This document shows, in pieces, positions 16,452 through 24,127 of a stretch of DNA of 41,881 bases; position 1 is the first letter of the stretch, and each line of letters starts with the position of its first letter. The DNA is from Planctomycetota bacterium (GTDB lineage Bacteria; Planctomycetota; UBA1135; GCA-002686595). A program made the translations under genes and the position numbers. The notes below the pieces were generated by a model that worked only from the letters and a program-made list of their open reading frames with translations, was not told where the DNA came from and ran no database searches. The stretch lies in assembly GCA_027083445.1 (NCBI GenBank), contig JALWOP010000391.1, positions 1 through 41,881 of the forward strand. Direction: 5' to 3'.

Positions 16452-16808
16452 ATGCGCTCCGCACGCCCCATCGCCTCCCTACTGCTCCTCTTCTGCGCCG
16501 CCTGTGCGTCGGTCGAGTTCCAGCGCACGACCCAGACCTCGGGTACCTTCGTTTCTCGCGGACGGTCGTTCACGATCTTCTCGATCGACATCCCCAAGGA
16601 GGCCCTCCAGATCGCCCGCGAGAACGCCGCCGACGCGGGCCTGGCCAACATGCGTGTGGAGACGGTATCGGTCAGCCCCGATTGGGGGTGGTGGAACTGG
16701 GTGCTCGACATCATCTCGGTTCGCAGCGCCACCATCCGCGGGACCTGGGGGATGGATTCCCCCGAGCCGGCGCCCGCAGGGGATGCGCAAGTCGAGTCGA
16801 CGCCCTAG
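16452..16808 (+). CDS. Small lipoprotein of unknown function
   Basis: A 118-residue lipoprotein. The ATG at 16452 gives MRSARPIASLLLLFCAACAS with a CAAC lipobox. An upstream in-frame GTG/ATG would only add residues before the signal. The mature region is beta-rich (FVSRGRSFTIFSIDIPKEAL; NMRVETVSVSPDWGWWNWVL, then DIISVRSATIRGTWG). It is divergent from galK. Its stop codon is followed within five bases by one copy of the 39-bp direct repeat. I do not recognise the family. Confidence 0.75.
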   Translation: MRSARPIASLLLLFCAACASVEFQRTTQTSGTFVSRGRSFTIFSIDIPKEALQIARENAADAGLANMRVETVSVSPDWGWWNWVLDIISVRSATIRGTWGMDSPEPAPAGDAQVESTP

Positions 16809-16812
16809 CCCT

Positions 16813-16851
16813 CGCCAGTTGAGGCCCAGCATCGCGAGGGCCTGTAGGGTG
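16813..16851. repeat. 39-bp direct repeat, copy 1 (displaced fragment of the epimerase gene)
   Basis: Matches 18143-18181 at 37 of 39 positions in the same orientation. In copy 2 this DNA encodes the epimerase residues TPQALAMLGVNWRG on the minus strand, and here it would read TLQALAMLGLNWRG with no gene around it. The nine bases before it also match the start of the epimerase 3' end, as if about 100 bp were deleted in between. Confidence 0.85.
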
Positions 16852-16863
16852 CCGGATCTGGCC

Positions 16864-17622
16864 TCATTGCTCCAAGGGGTACGCGGCGCTGCCGATGACC
16901 ATCTCGCCCTGCCCGAGATCCGCCCAGAGATTGTAGGTCGAGCCATCCTCGCTGATTTCAAGGCGGTAGGGAACATCCGGGTAGATCTCCGCAGTCCGCT
17001 CGCAAAGAGTTTCCTTGAGCGATGCCATTTCCCTTTGACCCGCCGGAGACTCGATCAGCTTCTTGGCCGCATCACGGAGAGAGTAGATCTCCTCGTTACC
17101 TGCCCGAGGTACGAAGACGTGATGCCAAGAGTCCCCTTCTCCTCTGACCATGTAGTAGATATCCATGGTTCCGCTCAGTTGGTGGCTGATGAGGGGACCG
17201 CTTGGAATCCGCGGGTAGTCGTCATCCAAGCTCGACAGGAACTCATCTCTGTACTCGATCTGCAGCGCGCGGATGGCTTCCCGCCACGCGTCCATTTCGT
17301 CCGGTTCGAGTGAGTCCACGTCGACATCCGCAAACCTGACGCCATCGAGCATGACGTGCTCCCCCGCCCAGGTAGCAGCGACTTTGGGCTCACTTTCAAT
17401 AGGAACAGGATCCGGCTGCTGAGGCACCCGGTCGCGGGGATCCCCTGCCTGGGGAGAGATCAGTTTCGCCGAGCGGGACTGCGATTGCCCCGGAGGTGCA
17501 TCGGCCCTAACCACCGGAAGGACCGCGGGAAGCTCTTGAGATCCACCATGGGCCCAGATCCAGCAGGCCAGCGCACCGACAAGGGTCAGGACGCAAACCG
17601 CAACCATCCTCGTCGAATTCAA
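16864..17622 (-). CDS. Exported or membrane-anchored protein of unknown function, on a low-GC segment
   Basis: A 252-residue protein. The start is TTG at 17622, supported by GGAGG about six bases upstream. The next in-frame ATG (17607) has no well-placed Shine-Dalgarno. The N-terminus (MVAVCVLTLVGALACWIWAH) is a signal peptide or anchor, followed by a Pro/Gln/Arg-rich linker. The remainder is acidic and mixed alpha/beta (VDVDSLEPDEMDAWREAIRA; DIYYMVRGEGDSWHHVFVPR; PYRLEISEDGSTYNLWADLG). Two lines counted by hand inside the gene give about 57-58% GC, and the flanking non-coding DNA falls to about 48%, versus 62-73% in sampled lines of the neighbouring epimerase. That, and the bounding direct repeats, suggest acquisition. 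Function unknown. Confidence 0.72.
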   Translation of the reverse strand: MNSTRMVAVCVLTLVGALACWIWAHGGSQELPAVLPVVRADAPPGQSQSRSAKLISPQAGDPRDRVPQQPDPVPIESEPKVAATWAGEHVMLDGVRFADVDVDSLEPDEMDAWREAIRALQIEYRDEFLSSLDDDYPRIPSGPLISHQLSGTMDIYYMVRGEGDSWHHVFVPRAGNEEIYSLRDAAKKLIESPAGQREMASLKETLCERTAEIYPDVPYRLEISEDGSTYNLWADLGQGEMVIGSAAYPLEQ

Positions 17623-18036
17623 GACCTCCCTCCAGCGTGGAACGATCTCTTCATGAGTGAACGGAAGGTTGACTCATTCATTCTCGGTGCACGGGCATTC
17701 GACAGTTGTCGCGAGGTCCGTGAAGTGAAGTTCCCACCCACAGTCGTCGGTATTCGGGATCGGCATCGGCCCAACCGTTGTCATGGTGATTTGGGGTTAG
17801 GCATTCCCCCGGTTTGGAGGATGCGGGGCTCGGAGCGCACCTTCATTCCGGTGTCAAGGAGATGTGGTGATACCCCCCGCTGTCAAGGGCGTCGCTCGGG
17901 CTTTCGCCGTAGGAAGTCGTGCCGCCGGCACCCACCATCCAATAGGACGCGGTCCGGCCCGGTGCTGCTGCCCGAACACGAGCCGCTACAGAGCTCCCCC
18001 AATCATGTCCATTGCCGCCATCTTGACGCCTCCGTC
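17623..18036. other. 414-base gap inside the repeat-bounded segment; possible gene remnant
   Basis: No complete gene is seen. The part near 17650 is the most AT-rich (29 of 60 bases G/C at 17641-17700). A minus-strand frame ending in TGA at 17843-17845 reads with ordinary, non-shadow composition (SYWMVGAGGTTSYGESPSDA, then LDSGGYHHISLTPE) but has no start codon with a ribosome-binding site. It may be the C-terminal relic of a lost gene. Confidence 0.4.
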
Positions 18037-19032
18037 CTAGCCCTCTCCCTCGCCGAGGAGAGCCCGCAGCGTCTCCCGCAGCACGCTCTCGAACGGCTGG
18101 GGACGCCAGCCGAGCTCGCGGCGAGCCCGATCGGCCCTTCCGCGCCAGTTGACGCCCAGCATCGCGAGGGCCTGTGGGGTGAGTTCCGCGAGGGGCCGCA
18201 CACGATCGATCAGACGTGCACAGCCCACGACGGCCGGCCAGACAGGAGCGGGGACCGTGCGCGGCACACGGACCGTTCGACCGAAGGTGCCCAGCTCCAC
18301 CGCTGCGATCCGACAGAGCTCCGCCAGGCGAAACGTGCGGTCAACCAAGAGGTAGCGTCGCCCCCGCTCGCCACGCTCCAGCGCGAGACAAACCCCTTCC
18401 GCCGTGTCGTGAACACCCACGACAGAGAGAGATCCTGGAGCAACCCACCCCCCCAGGTGCCCCTCGATCAACCGCTTCAGAAAGATCGAGGTGTTGGTCG
18501 ACGGATCCGGGCCGAAGATCGCACCAGGACAGACGACCCGCACATCCAAGCCCAGGGCTCCCAGCGCGATCTCCTCCGCGGCGCGCTTGGTATCCGCATA
18601 GGCAGAGAGCCCGCCTCCGCTCCAAGCACTCGCTTCGTCCAACGCCTCCGCGCCGCGGGCACAGCCCACGGCGACGATCGAGGAGACATGCAGCACACGG
18701 GAGAAACCCACCTCCTTGGCTACATCGAGAAGCCTCTGGGTCCCCTCCACATTGACCTCCCGCAAGAGAGCCCGGTCGGCACTCTTGTAACTGATCACCG
18801 CCGCCGCATGAACGAGCTGGGCCCCCGGGCCGGCGGCGCGGGCGGCGCGCTCGAGGGTCTCTCTTTGCGTGAGATCACCCTCGTGCCAGATGAGATCCAA
18901 GTCGGCCAGAGGAGCACGTCGCGAGGTCGTGCGAGCCAAGGCATGCACCACACGGCCACGCGCGACGAGATTGCGAACGATCTCCCGGCCCAGGAAGCCG
19001 GTCGCGCCCGTGACCAAGACTGCCGCGCTCAT
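18037..19032 (-). CDS. NAD-dependent epimerase/dehydratase (extended SDR)
   Basis: A 331-residue extended short-chain dehydrogenase. The N-terminal Rossmann motif is TGATGFLG (residues 8-15). The catalytic YxxxK is YADTKRAAEE, preceded by the Ser-containing strand LHVSSIVAVG. The substrate-side PGAIFGPD motif follows. The overall pattern resembles dihydroflavonol-4-reductase-like and UDP-sugar-epimerase-like SDRs, so it acts on a nucleotide-sugar or a hydroxy/keto group. The exact substrate is not predictable. The ATG overlaps the stop of the upstream histidine kinase by four bases (ATGA), so the two are translationally coupled. Bases 18143-18181 are the source of the 39-bp direct repeat found 1.3 kb away. 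Confidence 0.9.
   Translation of the reverse strand: MSAAVLVTGATGFLGREIVRNLVARGRVVHALARTTSRRAPLADLDLIWHEGDLTQRETLERAARAAGPGAQLVHAAAVISYKSADRALLREVNVEGTQRLLDVAKEVGFSRVLHVSSIVAVGCARGAEALDEASAWSGGGLSAYADTKRAAEEIALGALGLDVRVVCPGAIFGPDPSTNTSIFLKRLIEGHLGGWVAPGSLSVVGVHDTAEGVCLALERGERGRRYLLVDRTFRLAELCRIAAVELGTFGRTVRVPRTVPAPVWPAVVGCARLIDRVRPLAELTPQALAMLGVNWRGRADRARRELGWRPQPFESVLRETLRALLGEGEG
18143..18181. repeat. 39-bp direct repeat, copy 2 (inside the epimerase gene)
   Basis: Intact coding copy of the repeat at 16813-16851, same orientation, two mismatches, 1,330 bp apart. Together the copies bracket the low-GC segment carrying one unknown gene. Confidence 0.85.
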
Positions 19033-20951
19033 GGGGCCTTGGGCAGAACGATACGAGCGACGGCACCCGGACCATCCTCGGCGTTGCGCAGCTCGACCGT
19101 CCCTCCCAGGTCCTCGACGACCCTGCGCACGATCGCCAGACCGAGTCCCGTCCCCGAACTGCGGGTCGTGAAGTAGGGTTCGAAGAGGTGCTCGGCAACC
19201 TCGGGATCGATGCCCGTTCCGGTGTCGCGTATCTCGAGGATGATCTCTTGCCCCTCTTGGAAAGCGCGCACATACAACCGCCCACCCTCGGGCATGGCGA
19301 CGATGGCGTTGGTAACCAGGTTCAACAGGGCCCGCTGAAACTCATCGGGGTCCGCGCGGACATAGAGATCGTCGGGGACGGAGACCTCAAAGCGAATCCC
19401 CTGCTCCTCCGCCCAGGCTGCGTTGAGATCCAAGACGTGCCCGACGAGCAGCGCCAGCGGTACCGGGCGGGGATCCTTGTGCTCGCCGGCAAAGGCGTAG
19501 AAATCCCGCGCCACCTCGCGCATCGTCTCCACCTGGCGCTGGATCATCGGGATCGTCCGTTCGAGGATGCGGTCGAAGTCTTCACTCTTTTCCTTCCAAC
19601 TGCGCTCGAGCAATCCCGCTGAAAGTGAGATCGGGGTCAGGGGGTTCTTGATCTCATGGGCCACCTGCCTGGCCATCTCCCTCCAGGCGGCCTCCTTCTC
19701 GGCCTTGACGAGCTTCTCCTGCGCCCGCTCCAGGTCCTCGGTCATGCGGTTGAAGGAGGTGGCGAGCTGGCCGAGTTCGTCACGGGAACGTACCCGCAGC
19801 CGAGCGCTGAGGTCACCCTGACCGACGCGCCGGGTGTGCTGCTCGAGCTCGCGAATGGGACGGGTCGTGCGATGGGCAATGAAGAAGGTGAAAAGCACCG
19901 CTATACCCAGAATCACCGCCGAAGTGGACAAGAGCCAAGTCGAGAGTTCGTGCACCGGTGCATAGATGTCGTCGTCATTGACTCCGACCCCCACGACCCA
20001 GCCGAGCCCTCCGTTGGCCGGCGCACGACAACGGGCAAAAGCCGCCTTCTTGTTTACGCCGCGGAATGTGTAGTCGGGGTACATGCCGCGCTCGCGCTCC
20101 TGGACGGCCTGGGAAAGGCTCCGCAGCGCCCCCCCCGCCAGCTCACTGACTCGCCTTCCGTAGAGGCTGTGGTCGGGGTGCGCGATGATCGTGTCTCCGT
20201 CACGCTTCCAGACCCAGGCGTAGGAGGAGGCATAGATGTCCTCGCCGACGATGCGTGCCTTCTCGTCGGTGGATTCTCGCCGGCCATAGGCGTCGACCTG
20301 GCGCTGGATCTTGTCCCAGGACATGAGGGTCAGCAGCACACCCGCCGCTTCGGATCCCCGAGGCCATTTCTCGATGCGCTGCGCGAAGCCGATGTAGTAG
20401 CCGGAACGATCCTCGCCGGGCCCCACGAAAGACCAGTGATCGAAGTCGATCAGGGCGTTGCCTCGCTGCAACGCCCTCTGGAACCAGGGTCGATCTCCAA
20501 AGGAACTCTCACGCCAGAGCTCTCCCAACCACCCGGGAAGCTCCGCGCCCGAAGCATCGACCGAATTGGTCATCACCGGCCGCCCCTCGGGGGTCAGGGC
20601 GACGACATAGTCATAGACGCCATGGCTCTCGACGACCACGTCGAAGAGCGTCTGCACCATACCCTCGAAACTGACTCCTCCCGGCTCGCTGTTGCTATCG
20701 ACGACATCTTCGACCAACCAACCCACGAGCTGAACACCGGCCAGCATCTCCGCATCCTTGTGGCGCTCGCTCAACTCCTCGTCGAGCCGCTCGGCCAGAT
20801 CGGATGCCATGGTCACCAGGTAGTAGCGCACGACGTCTCCGGCCAAGCGATCGGAGACCTTGACATCGACGAACCATGCGAAGCCGACGAACGGGACGAC
20901 CACGGCCCAGAGCACCGCGAGAACCCACTTGGTGGAAATGCGCCGTATCAT
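19029..20951 (-). CDS. NtrY-like membrane sensor histidine kinase
   Basis: A 640-residue sensor kinase. TM1 at about 8-30; a periplasmic double-Cache-like sensor region at about 35-330 (FGDRPWFQRALQRGNALIDF; a second sheet near HPDHSLYGRRV); TM2 at about 340-359; HAMP at 360-410; HisKA with phospho-acceptor H432 in AHEIKNPLTP; and HATPase_c with N-box LLNLVTNAI (542-550), G1 DTGTGI (576-581), F-box-like FEPYFTTRSSG and G2 TGLGLAIV (601-608). The order and HEIKNPLTP match NtrY-type kinases. No response regulator is adjacent, so it is an orphan here. It is coupled to the downstream epimerase by an ATGA overlap and diverges from a GT9 gene, which places it in the envelope-biogenesis block. Confidence 0.93.
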   Translation of the reverse strand: MIRRISTKWVLAVLWAVVVPFVGFAWFVDVKVSDRLAGDVVRYYLVTMASDLAERLDEELSERHKDAEMLAGVQLVGWLVEDVVDSNSEPGGVSFEGMVQTLFDVVVESHGVYDYVVALTPEGRPVMTNSVDASGAELPGWLGELWRESSFGDRPWFQRALQRGNALIDFDHWSFVGPGEDRSGYYIGFAQRIEKWPRGSEAAGVLLTLMSWDKIQRQVDAYGRRESTDEKARIVGEDIYASSYAWVWKRDGDTIIAHPDHSLYGRRVSELAGGALRSLSQAVQERERGMYPDYTFRGVNKKAAFARCRAPANGGLGWVVGVGVNDDDIYAPVHELSTWLLSTSAVILGIAVLFTFFIAHRTTRPIRELEQHTRRVGQGDLSARLRVRSRDELGQLATSFNRMTEDLERAQEKLVKAEKEAAWREMARQVAHEIKNPLTPISLSAGLLERSWKEKSEDFDRILERTIPMIQRQVETMREVARDFYAFAGEHKDPRPVPLALLVGHVLDLNAAWAEEQGIRFEVSVPDDLYVRADPDEFQRALLNLVTNAIVAMPEGGRLYVRAFQEGQEIILEIRDTGTGIDPEVAEHLFEPYFTTRSSGTGLGLAIVRRVVEDLGGTVELRNAEDGPGAVARIVLPKAP

Positions 20952-21007
20952 CCGCCTCCCATTCTAGGTCTCCGAGCGGTTCGAGGGCCGCTCCAGCCTC
21001 CCGCCGC

Positions 21008-22036
21008 ATGCCCGCGCTCCAAGAAGAACCCACCCCGCAGCGCATCCTGATCGTGCGCACCAGCCACCTGGGGGATGTGGTCCACGGGCTCCCCCTGCTC
21101 GGAGCCCTGCACCGCGCCTGGCCCGAGGCACGCATTGCCTGGGTCGTCCAGAACGAATTCGCCCCCCTCCTCGAAGGCGCCAAGGGTCTCGAACGCGTGA
21201 TTCGCTTCGACCGCAGGGGAGGAGTTCGGGGCTGGCTGCGGGCACGCACGGCCCTGCGCGAGTTCGCCCCGGACTGGAGCGTCGACTGCCAAGGTAACGC
21301 CAAGAGCGCCTCCCTGGCCCTCGCCAGCGGCGCCCGCCTGCGCTTGGGCTACAGCCCGAAGGATTGGCGCGAGCCCTGGTGCGCCCGCAGCCTGACCCAC
21401 GCGGCTCCCCCCGCCTTCGGTCCCCACGCCTTGCACCGCATCGCAGCCCTGGCCGACCTCGTCGCTCCAGGGGCCGAACTCAGCGTCGATCTGGGCCTGC
21501 GCGGTGACGAGCGCCGGGCGGGGCGCGCGGCCCTCCAGGTCCACCGGCCCAGATCCGGCTCGCCCCTGTTCCTGCTCCACCTGGGGGTTGGTGGGGACCC
21601 GCGCTCCTGGCCCCTGGAGTCCTGGCGCGAACTCGCCCTGCGCCTCTCCGACGCAGGATGTGCCGTACTCCTGCTCTCGGGACCCGGGGAAGAGGCCCTG
21701 GGGCGGGACCTCGAACGCGATCTCGCCCACCGACCGGGTATCGGCCATTGGGTCGGCCAGAGGGACCTGCGCCTCCTGGCCGCCGCCCTGGCCGAAGCCG
21801 AAGGTGCGCTCTTCGTTGGAACCGATTCGGGACCGACCCACCTCGCCGCTGCCGCCGGACGGGCGGTGGTGATGCTCTCCGGCCCCCAGGATCCGGCACG
21901 AACCGGACCCTGGCCCCTCCCGTCGACGGCAGGTTCCCCCCATCGCGTCCTGCGGGCCGTCCCCGGGGGCCTGGGGCCCATGCACCAGCTCTCACCCGAG
22001 CGGGTGGCAAGGGCCTTGCTCAGCGACGCTCGCTGA
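21008..22036 (+). CDS. Glycosyltransferase family 9 (LPS heptosyltransferase-like)
   Basis: A 342-residue enzyme from the ATG at 21008 (MPALQEEPTPQRILIVRTSH). An upstream extension in the same frame overlaps the kinase gene and has shadow composition. The N-terminus ILIVRTSHLGDVVHGLPLLG is the GT9/heptosyltransferase signature. The C-terminal domain has FLLHLGVGGDPRSWPLESWR and the conserved GTDSGPTHLAAAAG sugar-nucleotide region. GT9 enzymes add heptose or related sugars to the LPS inner core on the cytoplasmic face. The sugar here is inferred. It is followed after 15 bases by a membrane-protein gene, probably in one operon. Confidence 0.92.
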   Translation: MPALQEEPTPQRILIVRTSHLGDVVHGLPLLGALHRAWPEARIAWVVQNEFAPLLEGAKGLERVIRFDRRGGVRGWLRARTALREFAPDWSVDCQGNAKSASLALASGARLRLGYSPKDWREPWCARSLTHAAPPAFGPHALHRIAALADLVAPGAELSVDLGLRGDERRAGRAALQVHRPRSGSPLFLLHLGVGGDPRSWPLESWRELALRLSDAGCAVLLLSGPGEEALGRDLERDLAHRPGIGHWVGQRDLRLLAAALAEAEGALFVGTDSGPTHLAAAAGRAVVMLSGPQDPARTGPWPLPSTAGSPHRVLRAVPGGLGPMHQLSPERVARALLSDAR

Positions 22037-22051
22037 CGAGAATACCTGCCC

Positions 22052-22783
22052 GTGCGCATGTTCCACTACTTCAGCGCCGCCCTGGCGGTCGTCGTACCCG
22101 CGCTCCTGGCCACCACCTGGCTGGGTGTGAGCGGACAGATCGACCTGCACTTCAAAGTGGCGCTGATCACGGCCATCCTGACCGTCGGGGCCCACTCCCT
22201 GCTCATCCTGTTCATGCTCATCACCGGACGCATCGTGCGCGAGGCGATCCGCGCCCGGGAACTCCCCCAGCTCTTCCTGGATGAGCTGAACGACTTCTTC
22301 TCGCGCAAGGCCGCCTACCCCGCGGCCTTGCTCGGGGCGGTTTCGATCGTCGCTGCAGGTGTTCTCTCCCTCGCCCAGCGGGAAATGGGCTGGCATCCGG
22401 CCACGCACATGGTCGCGGGCCTCGTCGCTCTCGTCGTCAACCTGTGGGCCTTCCCTCTCGAGCTCCGCACCCTGCGTGAGAACCAGGGACTCGTCGATCG
22501 CGTCGCCGACGAACTCGACCGCATCGACCAGGACCTGGCCGCCCGTGGGGCCCTGCCCGAAGACCCGCCGCTCGAGCCCGCCGCCGTTTCCCATGGCGCT
22601 CTGATCGTCGCCTTCAGCGCCTGGATGCCCTATTTCTACTGGGTCTTCGTCGTCTGGAGGGGTGACTTCTCCAAGGCCTCGATCCATCCCTGGATCGAAG
22701 CCTCGCTCCTGGCCCTCGCGATCTGGTGGTTCACCCGAGGGGCCGCCAAGGCGCAAAGCCCGGGCCCCAAGCAGGTCCCCTAG
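22052..22783 (+). CDS. Polytopic membrane protein of unknown function
   Basis: A 243-residue protein with about six hydrophobic segments, including FHYFSAALAVVVPALLATTW, ALITAILTVGAHSLLILFML, ALLGAVSIVAAGVLSLA, HMVAGLVALVVNLWAFPLEL, IVAFSAWMPYFYWVFVVW and SLLALAIWWF. A charged helix lies between segments four and five (ELRTLRENQGLVDRVADELD). The start is GTG 22052 or ATG 22058. No ribosome-binding site decides between them. It follows the GT9 gene by 15 bases, suggesting an envelope role. Its stop overlaps that of the convergent TPR lipoprotein gene (shared CTAG, 22780-22783). Family unknown. Confidence 0.75.
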   Translation: MRMFHYFSAALAVVVPALLATTWLGVSGQIDLHFKVALITAILTVGAHSLLILFMLITGRIVREAIRARELPQLFLDELNDFFSRKAAYPAALLGAVSIVAAGVLSLAQREMGWHPATHMVAGLVALVVNLWAFPLELRTLRENQGLVDRVADELDRIDQDLAARGALPEDPPLEPAAVSHGALIVAFSAWMPYFYWVFVVWRGDFSKASIHPWIEASLLALAIWWFTRGAAKAQSPGPKQVP

Positions 22784-24021
22784 CGTTCGGCTCGCAGACT
22801 CTCCAGGCGCTGCTCGACGTCCCGGTACTCCGGCCAGAGCAACTCGATCTTGGTCAAGGTAGCTTCGAGTTCCTCGCCCTCCAATCCATCGAGACTCGCA
22901 TACAGCTCCTCGACCTGGGCGATGAGTTCTTCCACGCTCGTCAAGCGGGCACGCACATCCTCATAGAAGTCGCGCTCAGCCAGGATGTCACGGTACACCT
23001 GTGCCGCTTCGTTCAGACGAAAATCGTGCTCGTAGTTCAGGCCCTGCTCGTAGGCCGCCTTGGTGCGCAGGTCGTCGATCTCGCCGAGTAGCTCATCGAA
23101 ACGATCCTGCTGGACTGCGGTCTGGGAGCGGCCCGCCTGAAGGATCTCGACCGCGTTGTCGAACTCCCCCCGGCGAATGGCCATCTCCCCGGCCTTGTAG
23201 ACCTCGAGTACCTGGGCCTCGTTCTGCATGCGCGCATAGCCCTCCTTGGCCGCGCGATTGTCGGGATCCCGGGTCAGAGCGATGCGGTACTCACCCCGCG
23301 CGGCGGCGAAATAACCCTGCTCCTCCAGGTCCAGGGCGCTGGCGACGAACCGCTGGGCCAAGGCGGTGTCCACCTCTCTACGACGCTTGGCGGCTCGACT
23401 CTCGCCACGGCTATCTTCCTCCGTGCTGTACTTGTCCGCATAATCGAAGCGCGAGCGTGCGATCTCTAGCTTGACGTCACGCAACGCTTCCAATCCCTCG
23501 TTGTAGTAGTCCTTGGCCAGCCCCTCGCGATGAGCCAACTGCATGCCTACGCGGTACAGACCTTGAAGGGCGTCCATGTTGTCCGAGTCGTAGTCGAGGG
23601 CCTTCTCGTAGGCATCAGCCGCATCGAAGAGCCGGTCGCTGGCATGTCGATCCCGGGCCAGTCGGTACCAGCGATCGGAGAGTTTGGTGCGCGTCTTGTA
23701 GACCCAGCTCTGGGCCTCATGTGAGTCCGGAGCCAACTCCAGAGCCTGCTCGAAATCCTTCAAGGCCTGCTCGTCATGATCCTCGAAGGTCGCGCGTCGC
23801 CCCCGTTCCAGGAGCAGGGCGACACTCGCGAAACGATAGTCCTCCTCCGCAGCGGCATCGTCGGGAGCGAGTAGCCAGGCATCGTGGGCCTGCCGGAGAG
23901 CATCCTTGTACTCCCCCTGGGCTACCAGGTAGCGCACCGTGTGCGCCTCGGTACCGGCGTCGGCCGCCCGGCACGCGGCCAGGGGCAGGAGAGTGAGGAG
24001 GGTCAGGGCGGCAATCTTCAT
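22780..24021 (-). CDS. TPR lipoprotein
   Basis: A 413-residue lipoprotein. The ATG at 24021 gives MKIAALTLLTLLPLAACRAA with lipobox LAAC. An in-frame extension upstream lacks a signal. The mature protein is almost entirely helical with TPR-like repeats: YLVAQGEYKDALRQAHDAWL, DHDEQALKDFEQALELAPDS, LFDAADAYEKALDYDSDNMD, GYFAAARGEYRIALTRDPDN, RRGEFDNAVEILQAGRSQ. The C-terminus is acidic and coiled-coil-like. It is probably a periplasmic scaffold attached to the outer membrane. It follows lptG by about 106 bases on the same strand, which hints at a link with LPS export or envelope assembly. No specific family recognised. Confidence 0.85.
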   Translation of the reverse strand: MKIAALTLLTLLPLAACRAADAGTEAHTVRYLVAQGEYKDALRQAHDAWLLAPDDAAAEEDYRFASVALLLERGRRATFEDHDEQALKDFEQALELAPDSHEAQSWVYKTRTKLSDRWYRLARDRHASDRLFDAADAYEKALDYDSDNMDALQGLYRVGMQLAHREGLAKDYYNEGLEALRDVKLEIARSRFDYADKYSTEEDSRGESRAAKRRREVDTALAQRFVASALDLEEQGYFAAARGEYRIALTRDPDNRAAKEGYARMQNEAQVLEVYKAGEMAIRRGEFDNAVEILQAGRSQTAVQQDRFDELLGEIDDLRTKAAYEQGLNYEHDFRLNEAAQVYRDILAERDFYEDVRARLTSVEELIAQVEELYASLDGLEGEELEATLTKIELLWPEYRDVEQRLESLRAER

Positions 24022-24127
24022 GGCAATCGGGACCAGGTGGCGTGAGACGACCGCCTCGCTGCGGTCTTCCCGGAGCACCGGAAAACCTTCCGGGCCACCT
24101 CTCTCTGGGAGGGCAGAGGATAACGAC

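Noticed and set aside
15387-16808. A 473-codon plus ORF fused in frame to the small lipoprotein
   Set aside because: The 5' two thirds are antisense to galactokinase. Only the last 118 codons, from the ATG at 16452 with a lipobox, look real.
17356-19176. Plus-strand ORF of 606 codons with a plausible-looking start at 17653
   Set aside because: It runs antisense through the epimerase gene and its composition becomes Arg/Pro/His-rich. The first 35 residues alone are not enough to call a gene.
19656-21050. Plus-strand ORF of 464 codons
   Set aside because: Antisense to the histidine kinase, which has all catalytic boxes.
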